NCBI GenBank assembly: GCA_009763385.1
Contig: CM019828.1
Coordinates: forward strand, 26,687,751 to 26,751,750
DNA length: 64,000 nt
DNA from: Coix lacryma-jobi var. lacryma-jobi
Lineage: Eukaryota; Streptophyta; Magnoliopsida; Poales; Poaceae
Reading direction: 5' to 3'
Shown piece by piece: positions 1 through 9,397 of the stretch. Both the position numbers and the translations under genes were made by a program. The notes beneath the pieces are model-generated. The model saw nothing but the letters and a program-made list of their open reading frames with translations. It was not told where the DNA came from and did not search any database. The number at the start of each line of letters is the position of its first letter. Position 1 is the first letter of the stretch.

Positions 1-2
1 AC

Positions 3-2144
3 CCTACTGGCCCGACTATGGCTCTGGTGTCTGGCTCCTCCAACTCCTCTGGTGGCGTTGCTCTTGCTTCTCTTTTCTCGGTCACCGAGGAGCAGCTGGA
101 GTCTTTGGGGGATGACGAGTTGGCTTTGCTTGCCAACCGGTTCACGCGGTTCCACAACAACCGCATGAACCGTCGCCGCGGAGGAGGACGCTCGGGATGC
201 TACGAGTGCGGCGACCCCGACCACTTCATCGCCAACTGCCCCAAGAAGAACAAGCATCTGGGGAAGGGCGATCATGGGCTCAAGTACGACTCCAGCAAGC
301 GCAAGGAGATGTACGTCCCTCCGAGGCACAAGAAGAGGGGCGGCTTCAACAAGGAGTACATCAAGAAGAAGTACTTGGAGAAGGCCCAGGCTGAGCAGCG
401 CGCGTTCTTCGCCACGCTCAGTGACGTCGACGGCTCGGATGACGACTCCGCCTCCTCGAGCGATGACGAGTCCGAGAAGAAGAAGAGGGTCGAGGATCAA
501 CTGAACGGCCTCTGCTTCTTCGCCGACGACGACGGCCTCTGCACCATGGCGCTCAGCGACGAGGTCGGAGGCGAGCTGGAGCGCAACCCTCGGAACGACG
601 ACGACGACGCCTCCCAGGTATCGCTCACCCACGACGAGCTCTCTGCTGAGGTAGAGAAGCTTACTGCTGCCCTCCTTAGCCAAGATAAACTGCTTAGGCG
701 TGCTGCTAGAGAGCGCAAGGAGTTTAGGCAGAAGTGGGAGGACACGGTGAAGGAGCTGGAGTTCGCTCGGTCCACCGTAGTCGTGTCGGAGGAGGCTGAG
801 TGTGAGTCATGCACAGCGCACATGACTGACCTTCTCACCTTGAGGGGTAAGTATGCTGCGCTGGTTGGAGAGGTGGATGAGCTCCGTGCTAGGCCTCAGC
901 TGTTGGGTGCGTGCAAGACTTGTCCTGTCTTGCAAACTGAGTTGGCAGAGAAGAATGCCAAGATTGTGTCTCTTGAGGAGGCCAACTCAGATAGCACTTG
1001 TGTCGCAAGGTGTGCCTTGTGTGAGGGTCTGGAGATGGAGATTGCGAATGTCAAGCATGACAAGATGCAAACCGAGGAAGAAAACACATACCTTCGGACC
1101 ATCTTGTCATGGGTCTCCTGTAGTGAGCCGCAGCTCGGGATGATGATCTCCCAATTTAAGCGAGCTGCTGGTGCTCCTGGTGTAGGTTTTGCTCCGGGTG
1201 TCGATCTTTCTGCTTTTGGGAAGATTGGAGAGTCGAGTGGTCTAAATCCCAGTGAAAAGCCGAACTCCACCACTACTCCCAAACTGACCAAGCTTCCACC
1301 CAAAGAGCCTCTGAAGCCTATCACCAAGGATGGGGTGTTTGAGGAACCCTCGAAAGATCCTCCCAAGAACCAAATATGGGCACCTAAGCCGAGCCACCTC
1401 AAAAACAAGCTCGACACAATGCCACCCATCCAGGGGGAGTGCTTGCCGCAGAAGGGCAAAGTGAGCCACACCCACAGCCCTGTGTACCAACAACCTCCTG
1501 TGCGTATGGTGAGGTACCAGTGTGATTTTTGTGGGAGAGATGGTCACTTGAGCGAGTACTGTTTTAGGCGCAGGAGAGAAGTGCGCTGTGCCAAGAAAGG
1601 GGCACCGAGGCCCGCTGACAGGTCCAGGGGCTCAGGACCTCAAGCTTCGAGGCTTCAGCCTCAGATTTCGAGGCCTCAGCCTCGACCTCGAGCCCCGAGG
1701 CCTCAGCCTCAGCTTCGAGCCCCGAGGCCTCAACCTCGTGCTCACAGGCCTCAGCCTCGAGCACCCAGGCCTCAGCAGTGGAGGGCTCCGAGGAGAGAGA
1801 CTCGGCCGAGAGGTCCAGAGCCTCGGCAGCATATTGAGCCTCAGGCTCCCAGGCGTAGGCCTCGTAGAGAGCGTGCCCGACGGGGTCCTGCTTTTGCAGT
1901 TGACGGACCCCGTGACAGAGGCTTTGTTGAGCATTTTTCCCCACTGCGTTTTGAGCATTGCAGTAAGCGCTCCTTCCCCAGCGGACCATGTTTTCCTCAG
2001 CATGGTGATCGCTCCTCTCATAGACAGTATAGGAATGGTTTTTATCCTAACCGTTCTTTTGAGCAGCCGGCCCAACACTGGTATTCCCCTTATTTCACTA
2101 ACCCCAGTGTTGGACCGTATGCTCACCCTATGTCTTTCTATTGA
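3..2144 (+). CDS. gag: Sirevirus 1 Gag polyprotein, 5'-partial
   Basis: This is the structural protein that would package the element's RNA into virus-like particles. The frame is open from base 3, and the first ATG at 18 aligns with an internal Met of the Sirevirus 2 Gag (at 45510), so the true start is off-window. Two CCHC zinc knuckles (C-X2-C-X4-H-X4-C) are visible: one near 200-241 (CYECG...HFIANC) and one near 1519-1560 (CDFCG...HLSEYC). Between them are acidic/serine stretches and a charged, coiled-coil-like middle. The C-terminal part (about 1619-1800) is an expanded Pro/Arg/Gln repeat made from CCTCGAGGC-type DNA repeats. The end (HPMSFY, TGA at 2142) is identical to that of Sirevirus 2. 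Pol follows in another frame after a few bases. Confidence 0.92.
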   Translation, partial: PTGPTMALVSGSSNSSGGVALASLFSVTEEQLESLGDDELALLANRFTRFHNNRMNRRRGGGRSGCYECGDPDHFIANCPKKNKHLGKGDHGLKYDSSKRKEMYVPPRHKKRGGFNKEYIKKKYLEKAQAEQRAFFATLSDVDGSDDDSASSSDDESEKKKRVEDQLNGLCFFADDDGLCTMALSDEVGGELERNPRNDDDDASQVSLTHDELSAEVEKLTAALLSQDKLLRRAARERKEFRQKWEDTVKELEFARSTVVVSEEAECESCTAHMTDLLTLRGKYAALVGEVDELRARPQLLGACKTCPVLQTELAEKNAKIVSLEEANSDSTCVARCALCEGLEMEIANVKHDKMQTEEENTYLRTILSWVSCSEPQLGMMISQFKRAAGAPGVGFAPGVDLSAFGKIGESSGLNPSEKPNSTTTPKLTKLPPKEPLKPITKDGVFEEPSKDPPKNQIWAPKPSHLKNKLDTMPPIQGECLPQKGKVSHTHSPVYQQPPVRMVRYQCDFCGRDGHLSEYCFRRRREVRCAKKGAPRPADRSRGSGPQASRLQPQISRPQPRPRAPRPQPQLRAPRPQPRAHRPQPRAPRPQQWRAPRRETRPRGPEPRQHIEPQAPRRRPRRERARRGPAFAVDGPRDRGFVEHFSPLRFEHCSKRSFPSGPCFPQHGDRSSHRQYRNGFYPNRSFEQPAQHWYSPYFTNPSVGPYAHPMSFY
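1619..1800 (+). repeat. In-frame CCTC(A/G)GCCTCGAGCCCCGAGG repeat in gag
   Basis: Short degenerate units built from AGGCCTCAGCCTCGA and GAGCCCCGAGGC recur here and encode Pro-Arg-Pro-Gln / Arg-Ala-Pro units. The matching part of Sirevirus 2 Gag (about 47150-47300) is also Pro/Arg-rich but has far fewer copies of the CCTCGAG core. The same core recurs at 5517-5590, 6605-6897 and 8766-9175 of this element. Confidence 0.8.
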
Positions 2145-2149
2145 TGTAG

Positions 2150-5100
2150 GTAAGACGGTTGGAGGACGTTTGGTTGGTGGATTCCGGTTGTTCGAGGCAC
2201 ATGACCGGAAACACCAAGTGGTTCTCCAGCCTTAGTCCTGTCGCCGGAAAGGAATACATAACCTTCGGCGACAATAGTAAAGGTAAAGTATTGTCCCGCG
2301 GGTCAGTGCGGGTTAATGAGCACTTTGTGTTGCGCGATGTTGCTCTTGTTTCTAACTTGCATTTTAACTTGCTTTCTGTTTCGCAACTTTTTGACGATGA
2401 CTATGAGATTCGTTTTAAACCGAATCTCAGTCGTATTTTGGATCCTCAGGGCAATCTAGTATGTCTAATTTCGCCCTTTGGGAAAGTCTTTTGTGCGAAT
2501 TTCTCGGAGTCTTTTGGCACTTCTCGCTGTCTTTTGGCTAGTCCTTCCTCCTCTGATCTTTGGAAGTGGCATAGGAGGCTCGGTCATTTAAGCTTTGACT
2601 TGCTTGCAAGACTTAGCTCACTTGGCCTAATCCGAGGATTGCCCAAGCTTTCGATGGAGAAGGATCTAGTCTGTCACTCTTGCAGACACGGGAAGATGGT
2701 TGCTGCTCCCCACCATCCAGTGACTAAGGTCATGACCTTGCACCCTGGAGAGCTTTTACACATGGACCTTGTTGGTCCTGCTCGGGTGAGCTCGGTTGGT
2801 GGGAAGTGGTACGTTTTGGTCGTTGTTGATGACTTTTCGAGATATTCGTGGGTCTTCTTTTTAGCTGAGAAGACCGAGACTTTTTCCTTTGCTCGCAATC
2901 TGATTTTACGTCTACAGAACGAGTTCCCTTTGAACTCGATGCGAGCTATTAGAAGTGATAATGGCTCCGAATTTAAAAATTCGGATTTTGAGAAGTTCTG
3001 TAACTCTCTAGGTTTGGAGCACCAGTTTTCTTCCCCCTACACACCGCCGCAAAATGGTGTTGTAGAGAGGAAAAATCGGACCCTCATTGAGATGGCCAGG
3101 ACGATGCTCGACGAGCACAGGACTCCCAGGCGCTACTGGGCCGAAGCTATAAACACTGCGTGCTATATTTCAAATCGCATTTTTCTGAGAGCGTTCTTGA
3201 AAAAGACTTCTTATGAGTTGCGTTTTGGTCGCCAACCTAAAGTGAGTTATTTTAGAGTCTTCGGTTGCCACTGTTTTATTTTAAAGAAAGGCAACCTGGA
3301 CAAATTTGAGTCTCGTTCCTCTGACGGTGTGTTTTTGGGTTATGGCACTCACACGCGGGCTTATCGTGTACTTAACCTTGACACTAACCGAGTCATGGAG
3401 ACATCAGATGTCACCTTCGACGAGACTCTCGTTTGTCCTTCTTCTCGTTTTGAGCGTGCAGGTGATCATGAGGTCGGCGAGCCTCTTTTTGATGACCGGG
3501 AGGAAGGTGCCGAGGGTATGGACGACCCTGCAGAGGGTATGGACGGTCCAGCACCCCCTCCACTCGCTGAGGCCCATAGAGAAGCCTCGACGACGATCCA
3601 CGGCCCCGAGACCTCCTCTTCCTGGGGGCCGTGGGATCCGCCAACCCGTGTGGTACCTTTTGTACCCGGGGAGGCGCCAGCTGCTGCTGAGGCTGAAGCC
3701 GAGGCCACCTCGGCCAGAGAGGCTCCGCAGCACATCCAGCGTCGGCACCCGCCCCAGCAGATGATCGGCAGCCTCGACGACCGAGTCACTCGGTCCAGGT
3801 CTCAGCAAATCTCGCACTTTGCTCACTCTGCTTTTGTCGCTAAATTTGAGCCCCGAGATGTTGGACACGCTCTGACAGATCCAGATTGGGTCAATGCCAT
3901 GCATGAGGAGTTAGAGAACTTTGAGCGAAATCGGGTTTGGGTTCTAGTTCCATCTCCACCTGACTGTAAGCCTATTGGGACAAAATGGGTTTTCAAAAAC
4001 AAGCAAGGAGAGGACGGCCAAGTTGTTAGAAACAAGGCCAGGCTTGTAGCGAAGGGTTATAGTCAGAAGGAGGGAATAGATTACGAAGAGACTTTTGCTC
4101 CTGTAGCACGTTTGGAGGCTATTAGGATACTCTTGGCTTTTGCTGCATCCAAAGGTTTTAAACTGTTTCAAATGGATGTCAAGAGTGCCTTCTTAAACGG
4201 CTACATAGAAGAAGAAGTGTATGTTGAGCAGCCCCCCGGTTTTGAAAATCCCAAGTTTCCGAACCATGTTTTTAAACTGCACAAAGCTTTATATGGTCTG
4301 AAACAAGCCCCTAGAGCCTGGTATGATAGGTTAAAAACCTTTTTGCTTGCTAAGGGTTTTAAAATGGGATGTGTAGATAAAACACTTTTTCTCCTCAGGC
4401 AAGGCAAAGACACTCTCTTGGTCCAGATTTACGTGGATGATATCATTTTCGGTGGTTCTTCTCACGCTTTGGTTGCCAAGTTTGCAGATACTATGAGCAG
4501 GGAGTTCGAGATGAGCATGATGGGGGAGCTTACCTTCTTTCTCGGGTTGCAAATTAAGCAAACCCGAGAGGGAACGTTTGTGCATCAGGGCAAGTACACC
4601 AAGGACTTGCTGAAGCGTTACGACATGGGTGAGGCCAAGCCTCTACCGACGCCCATGTCGACGACGACTGCCCTAGATGCCGATGCGGATGGAGAGGCAG
4701 TGGACCAGAAGGAGTACCGCAGCATGATTGGATCGCTCCTCTACTTGACGGCGACACGCCCGGACATTCAGTTCGCGGTGTGTCTGTGCGCTCGCTTTCA
4801 AGCTTCGCCGCACACCTCTCACCGTCAGGCCGTGAAGAGGGTTTTCAGGTACCTTCGGTTCACACCCGAACTCGGTATATGGTATTCGGCCTCATCCACT
4901 CTCTCCCTCTGTGGTTATTCTGATGCTGATTTTGCTGGGTGTCGTATTGATCGCAAGTCCACTTCTGGGACTTGCCAATTTATCGGTTCTTCTCTTGTTT
5001 CGTGGTCTTCTCGCAAGCAGTCTAGCGTCGCTCAGTCTACCACGGAGGCTGAGTACGTTGCTGCAGCTAGCTGTTGTTCCCAGTTACTCTGGATGATGGC

Positions 5101-5374
5101 CACTTTGCGTGATTTTGGTCTGAGCTTTTCTCGTGTTCCTTTGTTTTGTGACAGCACGAGTGCTATTAGCGTTGCTAAGAACCCCGTGCTTCACTCGAAG
5201 ACCAAACACATTGATGTGCGCTTTCATTTTTTGCGAGACCACCAGGAGAAGGGTGATATCGACCTTCGCCATGTCGATACTCATCATCAACTGGCCGATA
5301 TTTTTACCAAGCCTTTAGACGAATCAACCTTTAATCGGTTGAGGGGTGAGCTTGGTGTCTGTTTCCCTTTCTAG
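2150..5374 (+). CDS. pol: Sirevirus 1 Pol polyprotein (protease, integrase, RT, RNase H), intact
   Basis: Pol converts the element RNA to DNA and inserts it. There is no ATG at the head: the frame opens just after an in-frame TAG (2147-2149), so residue numbers here count from the TTG at 2159. In order: aspartic protease with the D-S-G triad (WLVDSGCSRHM, residues 5-15); GAG-pre-integrase zinc site (HRRLGH...CHSCRHGK, 138-179); integrase core with D203, D267 and E303 (D-35-E spacing); copia reverse transcriptase with YVDD near residue 758; RNase H (YSDADFAG near 919, then STTEAEY); and the usual end HHQLADIFTKPL. There are no frameshifts or internal stops in about 1,070 residues, unlike the Sirevirus 2 copy. 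Frame relative to gag is -1, so expression would need stop-codon bypass plus frame change, or splicing. Confidence 0.95.
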   Translation, partial: VRRLEDVWLVDSGCSRHMTGNTKWFSSLSPVAGKEYITFGDNSKGKVLSRGSVRVNEHFVLRDVALVSNLHFNLLSVSQLFDDDYEIRFKPNLSRILDPQGNLVCLISPFGKVFCANFSESFGTSRCLLASPSSSDLWKWHRRLGHLSFDLLARLSSLGLIRGLPKLSMEKDLVCHSCRHGKMVAAPHHPVTKVMTLHPGELLHMDLVGPARVSSVGGKWYVLVVVDDFSRYSWVFFLAEKTETFSFARNLILRLQNEFPLNSMRAIRSDNGSEFKNSDFEKFCNSLGLEHQFSSPYTPPQNGVVERKNRTLIEMARTMLDEHRTPRRYWAEAINTACYISNRIFLRAFLKKTSYELRFGRQPKVSYFRVFGCHCFILKKGNLDKFESRSSDGVFLGYGTHTRAYRVLNLDTNRVMETSDVTFDETLVCPSSRFERAGDHEVGEPLFDDREEGAEGMDDPAEGMDGPAPPPLAEAHREASTTIHGPETSSSWGPWDPPTRVVPFVPGEAPAAAEAEAEATSAREAPQHIQRRHPPQQMIGSLDDRVTRSRSQQISHFAHSAFVAKFEPRDVGHALTDPDWVNAMHEELENFERNRVWVLVPSPPDCKPIGTKWVFKNKQGEDGQVVRNKARLVAKGYSQKEGIDYEETFAPVARLEAIRILLAFAASKGFKLFQMDVKSAFLNGYIEEEVYVEQPPGFENPKFPNHVFKLHKALYGLKQAPRAWYDRLKTFLLAKGFKMGCVDKTLFLLRQGKDTLLVQIYVDDIIFGGSSHALVAKFADTMSREFEMSMMGELTFFLGLQIKQTREGTFVHQGKYTKDLLKRYDMGEAKPLPTPMSTTTALDADADGEAVDQKEYRSMIGSLLYLTATRPDIQFAVCLCARFQASPHTSHRQAVKRVFRYLRFTPELGIWYSASSTLSLCGYSDADFAGCRIDRKSTSGTCQFIGSSLVSWSSRKQSSVAQSTTEAEYVAAASCCSQLLWMMATLRDFGLSFSRVPLFCDSTSAISVAKNPVLHSKTKHIDVRFHFLRDHQEKGDIDLRHVDTHHQLADIFTKPLDESTFNRLRGELGVCFPF

Positions 5375-5516
5375 ATGGGGGAAACATTTTGAGGTGTATA
5401 GACTGACTTTTTGTTTTTCTTGTACATTTTAGCATACATTCTGAGCTTCATCCTTATAATCACTTGAATGTGTTTACGCTCTATTCAGTCTGATCCGAGG
5501 CTTATGATGAAGGCTG

Positions 5517-5590
5517 TCTGCCTTGGCCTCAGTCTCGGCCTCGAGCCTCAGTCTCGACCTCGAGCCTCGGCCTCGGCTTAGCCTCGAGTT
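5517..5590 (+). repeat. Short CCTCGAGCCTC/GGCCTCAG repeat patch
   Basis: Units such as CCTCGAGCCTC, GGCCTCAGTC and CTCGACCTCGAG alternate here. Sirevirus 2 has no equivalent patch at the matching point after pol (about 50930), so the patch is an addition in this copy or a loss in the other. Confidence 0.75.
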
Positions 5591-6604
5591 TCGGTTCGCT
5601 TATGCTCTTTCTGATCACTAGTACATGTTGTGAGATGAGCTATATTGAGATGGTGAATTTGCTAAATAAATTAAAATCTGAAAATGTTCACCATTGAGAT
5701 ATGCAACTAGCATGTGTAGGTTGTGTTGAGTTTACTCGCGCTTTTCATATATGCTAGGTTGCTATGTCTCTAGTTCTGAGTCAGTCACTTGCTTGGTCTG
5801 TTCATATCATGTCTAAAATTTTGAACCAAGCATTAGTGAACAGAAAAGATCGAGATGGGATTGCTTGTCAAACACATCACGGTATCGAGACAGTCTCTCA
5901 TTGCACTATGAGTTAAACTTGAGCCGTGTAGTGTATGACCGAAACCGTAGCTTTAAGCTCCTGATTGCTTCGGCATAGGCTTCGCTCGGTTGAAAAGTAA
6001 GGCAAAGACAAGCTTTCAACCTCTCGCAATCACATGCAAATAATTAAACTTGTGTACTTTCACCGCTGCAACTCCGATATAAAATTGAAATCACAAGTAT
6101 ATGTTTCAGTCCTATGCATGATGATTGAACTTTGCTAGGGGTAGTTCACCTGGTATACGTGTTTAGCACTTGTATAGACTCCTGTCTACACTTTGCTAGT
6201 ACTACTTTAATGGTGAATATCTTTTTGACTCAAAACTGCTCACTATTGCTCATTTGGCTTATATTTCGGATACAGTGATCAGTCTGAGCCTTCGCTGAGC
6301 CCGTACGTATCTGTTGAGACCCTCGGGCTATACTGTTTGGAGCATTTATGCATTCTTTTGACTATAAGCCTGAAGCTCCTAACTTGCATCGTTGACTTCT
6401 TTTGCATGCTGGAAGGGGGAAGAAGTTTTTACTCTTGATAAGTGCATTTTCAACTAAGGGGGAGAATTTTTGCAAATCATAAGTTCCTTTGTTCCCTGGG
6501 TGTTCATTCGAGGGGGAGTTGTTATCTGCACTAGTCAAGGGGGAGCGGAAGGAGTCTCGAGCTTTATGTTTAAGCTTTATTTTTCGAGGGGAGCTCGTCT
6601 GGTT

Positions 6605-6897
6605 CTGCTCGAGGAGCTCGTCTGGTTCTGCCCTGCCTCGAGCCCCTGCCTCGAGTCTTTGCCTCGAGCTTCGAGCCTCGGCCTCGAGCCCCCGCCTCGA
6701 GCCTCGAGCCCCTGCCTCGAGTCTTTGCCTCGAGCCTTGGCCTCGAGCCTCGAGCCTCGGCCTCGAGCCCCCGCCTCGAGCCTCGAGCCCCTGCCTCGAG
6801 TCTTTGCCTCGAGCCTTGGCCTCGAGCTTCGAGCCTCGGCCTCGAGCCCCCGCCTCGAGCCTCTGCCTCGAGCCTCGGCCTCGAGCCTCGAGTCTTG
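6605..6897 (+). repeat. GCCTCGAGCC(C/T) array in 3' noncoding region
   Basis: The array consists of roughly twenty-five copies of GCCTCGAG with variable 5-10 base spacers (CCC, CTTGG, TCTTT, CTTC). Higher-order blocks of about 63 bases repeat, for example 6697-6757 against 6772-6832. CTCGAG is self-complementary, so both strands can fold. The array is absent from the corresponding part of Sirevirus 2 (about 51890-52080). Confidence 0.9.
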
Positions 6898-7288
6898 CTG
6901 CTTTCTCGCAAGTCTGATAAGTCGTGGTATTGAGCTTTTCTGTGCTAGTTGTGTTGAGCCGTTGCCTCTTTCTTGAGGGACTAGCATTTTGCCTCATTGT
7001 TTCACCAGTGTTTCAGTTGGTATCGAGCTCTTTTCTCTGGAAGCTTCGATTGATATTTGCTAGCGGTGTTGAGCCTGTTCTACCTCTTCTTGAGGGCTAG
7101 CTTTGCTTTGCTTGGTTGCGTCGAGCCGTTGCCCATGTCTTTGGGAACCAAGTTGTTCTGCTCTTTCCATTTGACCTTTTTCGGCTTTGCGATGCTTTTG
7201 GGTCATCTGGTTGAGTTCTTTTCTTTCTTCTTCTTTCTTCCTTCTTTCTCTTTTATTATGATTTGTGTGAGTAGTTGACAATGCACTC

Positions 7289-7302
7289 ATCAAGGGGGAG
7301 AT
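7289..7302 (+). promoter_or_regulatory. Polypurine tract, plus-strand primer of Sirevirus 1
   Basis: ATCAAGGGGGAGAT lies immediately before the LTR start TGCGGATAC. Sirevirus 2 has the same tract at 52348-52361 before its 3' LTR. Confidence 0.85.
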
Positions 7303-7744
7303 TGCGGATACATGGGTGTAGTCCGAAGGCTCTGTGTGATGAGTGATTGTCAACAGGAATGATGCGCATGTTCTTTGGCTAGTGTTGTGCAGGTGTCGAG
7401 CACGGAGACGGTGATCGAGGGTAGGTGAAGGTCAAGTTGAGACGTGCTGTGCTGACGGACCGGGTGCGGTGAAGGATGGGCGTGCCGTGCGGCGGACGTG
7501 CCGTGCCGATGTACCGAGCGGTGAAGGGCAGACGTGAGGCTTGGACTGAGGGACCGGAGTACCTGAGGATCAGCTGTGGAGGCTGGCAGCCTGTGACGAC
7601 GACAAGCAAAGAAGTGCGGGCATGTGTTGCTCGGGTCGAGGACCTGGGAACACGTGTCGGTGGATGGGGTGCACGATCGGTGCATCCCCTCTATAGCTCC
7701 GGTTTGTTGGTTGAGCCAGGGAAAAACCAACGGGTGGACGGTTT

Positions 7745-7910
7745 CCGAGTTTGGGCCTCAAAACTCGGGTGCACGGTTTCCAGGTTGAGCCTCAAAACCT
7801 GGGCTGGACGGTTTCCAGGTTGAGCCTCAAAACCTGGGCTGGAGGGTTTCCGAGTTTGGCCTCAAAACTCGGGCGGTGGCTGGTTTCCCGGTTTGGGCCT
7901 CAAAACCGGG
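7745..7910 (+). repeat. Array of five short stem-loops in the LTR
   Basis: Five inverted repeats of 23-24 bases lie at 7745-7768, 7780-7802, 7815-7837, 7850-7872 and 7887-7910. All share a core close to GTTTGGGCCTCAAAAC. The outer four base pairs vary together: CCGA/TCGG, CCAG/CTGG, CCAG/CTGG, CCGA/TCGG, CCCG/CGGG. The paired change on both arms points to selection for pairing, or to repeated copying of whole hairpins. Confidence 0.9.
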
Positions 7911-8103
7911 GGTACAGAGCAAAGGCGGCACGTGGCGGCAATCGGAAGGTTGCGAGGAGGTGACGCGGACGAGTTGTGCGGACGTGGCCGTCGGATACAC
8001 CTACCACTTGAGTTGGTCCAGTTTAGCCTTAGGGTTCGGCTGGCTTGCTCTGTACTTAGAGTAGAGAGGGGTAGAGTAGGAAATAGACTTAGGCTAGTTG
8101 TAG

Positions 8104-8112
8104 TATAAATAG
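8104..8112 (+). promoter_or_regulatory. TATA box of Sirevirus 1 LTR
   Basis: TATAAATAG is followed by AGGGAGACACCC. In Sirevirus 2 the same position reads GATAAATAG (39420 and 53161), so the first T of the box is lost there. Confidence 0.7.
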
Positions 8113-8765
8113 AGGGAGACACCCTCCTCCCTTCCTATCTCAGTTAGCTGCTTTTGTTCCTAGGGTTTTCTGCTCTCCCATTCCCTGCTTGTAGCTAGTT
8201 GAGATCCACAGAAGAACTAGTTCTGTGTTCTGTTGGTCCGAGGAAGTGAGGCCGTATCCTCATCCTTCCAAGCAGACTCGTGCTGTGCACTGTGTTCTTG
8301 GACCAAGCCTTCCGATTGGCTGTGTTGTGCACTGTGTTCATCGCTTTTTGGCTCTGCTCGTTTTTCCTCGTTTTTGCTGTGTCTTTGCGAAATCCGTTTG
8401 AATCAGTTTGTTCGTATCATTGAGGAGGTCACTCTGACCAAAGGAATTTATCTAACTCCTCATGATCGAATAGATCGGGACGATTTCGTTTTTGTGGCAC
8501 TTTTTGTTCATCCACTTTCCCTTTTGATTTCTCTGTGTTCTTGACCATTCTGAGAAGATGATTTCTTGGGGATAGTCATCTAACTACCCTGTGATCTTCT
8601 TCTCCAAGTTTGGGAACTTGGGATTGTGTTTTGATCGAGTTTTTGAGGATTTGCTTTTCGGGAAAACGCGTCCAGACTCGAGCTTCTGCGGGAGCAGATC
8701 GCAGCAAGCTCGGGTGTCGGAACGTGCCGAGGCTTCCCTCGTACGGAGCCACTCGAGTGAACTGA

Positions 8766-9175
8766 GACCACCTTCGGGCGAGGCGGAACTTTTCCCGAGG
8801 CCTCTTGAGCCTCGGACGAATCGGAACTCTTTCCAAGGTCCCCTCAGTCTCGGGCGAGTCGAAGTTTCACGTTGAGGCCTCTCTCGAGCCTCGAGCCTCG
8901 GGCGAATCGGTTTTTTGGTCCGAGGCCTCTCTCTTGAGCCTTGAGCCTCGAGCGGGACGGAGTTTTTGCTCCGAGGCCTCTCTCTCGAGCCTCAGCCTCG
9001 GGCGAGTCGGAGTTTTGGTCCGAGGCCTCTCTCTCGAGCCTCAGCCTCGGGCGAGTCGGAGTTTTGGTTCGAGGCCTCTCTCTCTTGGTCTCAGCCTCGG
9101 GCGAATCGCTATTTTGGCCTGAGGCCTTTCCAAAGCCTCGGGCGAATCGGAGTTTCACCCCGAGGCCTTGTGGCT
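8766..9175 (+). repeat. CCTCGGGCGA / GTCCGAGGCCTC repeats in LTR
   Basis: About ten units combine CTCGGGCGAATCGGAGTTTT, GGTCCGAGGCCTCTC and GAGCCTCGAGCCTC. The array lies at the place where Sirevirus 2 has its GGACAGTCC palindromes, between the leader sequence and the conserved last 200 bases. Confidence 0.85.
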
Positions 9176-9397
9176 CAGTCTTTCGCTTGGTTCGCTTGCA
9201 ATTTTCAGTCTGAGGTGTCTCGCTGTGATCTCTAGGATCATCCACCCTCCTCCAAGGGTCGTAGGCATCACGGTTTTGATTGAAGTTTTTGGGGGTTGCT
9301 TTTATTGGGACAGTGGCCTTATTCTTATTGAAGAAATTTTTGAGGCTCCCATTCACCCCCCCCTCTGGTCGCCTGGTTTGACTCTTCCGGTCCTTCA

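Larger units (their letters stand above)
5375..7302 (+). other. Sirevirus 1 3' noncoding region with repeated polypurine tracts
   Basis: There is no coding capacity that I trust. Long frames at 6362-6997 and 6470-6976 on both strands are only translations of the CCTCGAG repeat. Polypurine tracts of the form AAGGGGGAG or AGGGGGAG occur near 6454, 6510, 6538 and 7291; multiple tracts are a known Sirevirus feature. The last one adjoins the LTR and is the likely plus-strand primer. The 5600-6420 part is collinear with 50960-51750 of Sirevirus 2 despite many substitutions. Confidence 0.8.
1..9397 (+). mobile_element. Sirevirus 1: Ty1/copia LTR retrotransposon, left end outside window
   Basis: The order seen is gag, pol (protease, integrase, reverse transcriptase, RNase H), a long 3' noncoding region with several AAGGGGGAG polypurine tracts, then a 3' LTR. 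Integrase before reverse transcriptase places it in Ty1/copia. The large gag with two zinc knuckles, repeated polypurine tracts and palindrome-rich LTR match the Sirevirus (Maximus) lineage. The 5' LTR, primer binding site and gag start lie left of base 1. Both reading frames are open throughout the window, so this copy looks young. It ends in TCCTTCA at 9397 and is directly followed by the inside of a Stowaway MITE, so it inserted into that MITE; the expected 5-bp target duplicate would be TCGTC (9398-9402), but the left copy is not visible. Confidence 0.93.
7303..9397 (+). repeat. 3' LTR of Sirevirus 1
   Basis: The LTR runs from TGCGGATACATGGG to TCCTTCA, about 2,095 bases. Both ends are fixed by comparison with the two 2,081-base LTRs of Sirevirus 2, whose target duplicates define the termini. 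Similarity is high in the first 1.3 kb and in the last 200 bases. The middle of the second half differs: here it carries CCTCGGGCGA/GGTCCGAGGCCTC repeats where Sirevirus 2 carries GCGGACAGTCCGC palindromes. A TATA box (TATAAATAG, 8104-8112) sits before the R region. Confidence 0.92.

Noticed and set aside
896..1989. Antisense and alternative frames of 140-190 codons inside gag
   Set aside because: Shadows of the gag frame; base composition keeps them open and Sirevirus 2 does not conserve the same frames.
6362..6997. Long open frames on both strands (211 and 168 codons) rich in Arg-Gly-Ser-Arg or Ala-Ser-Ser-Leu
   Set aside because: They are translations of the CCTCGAG repeat array, open on several frames at once, with no start context or conserved domain.
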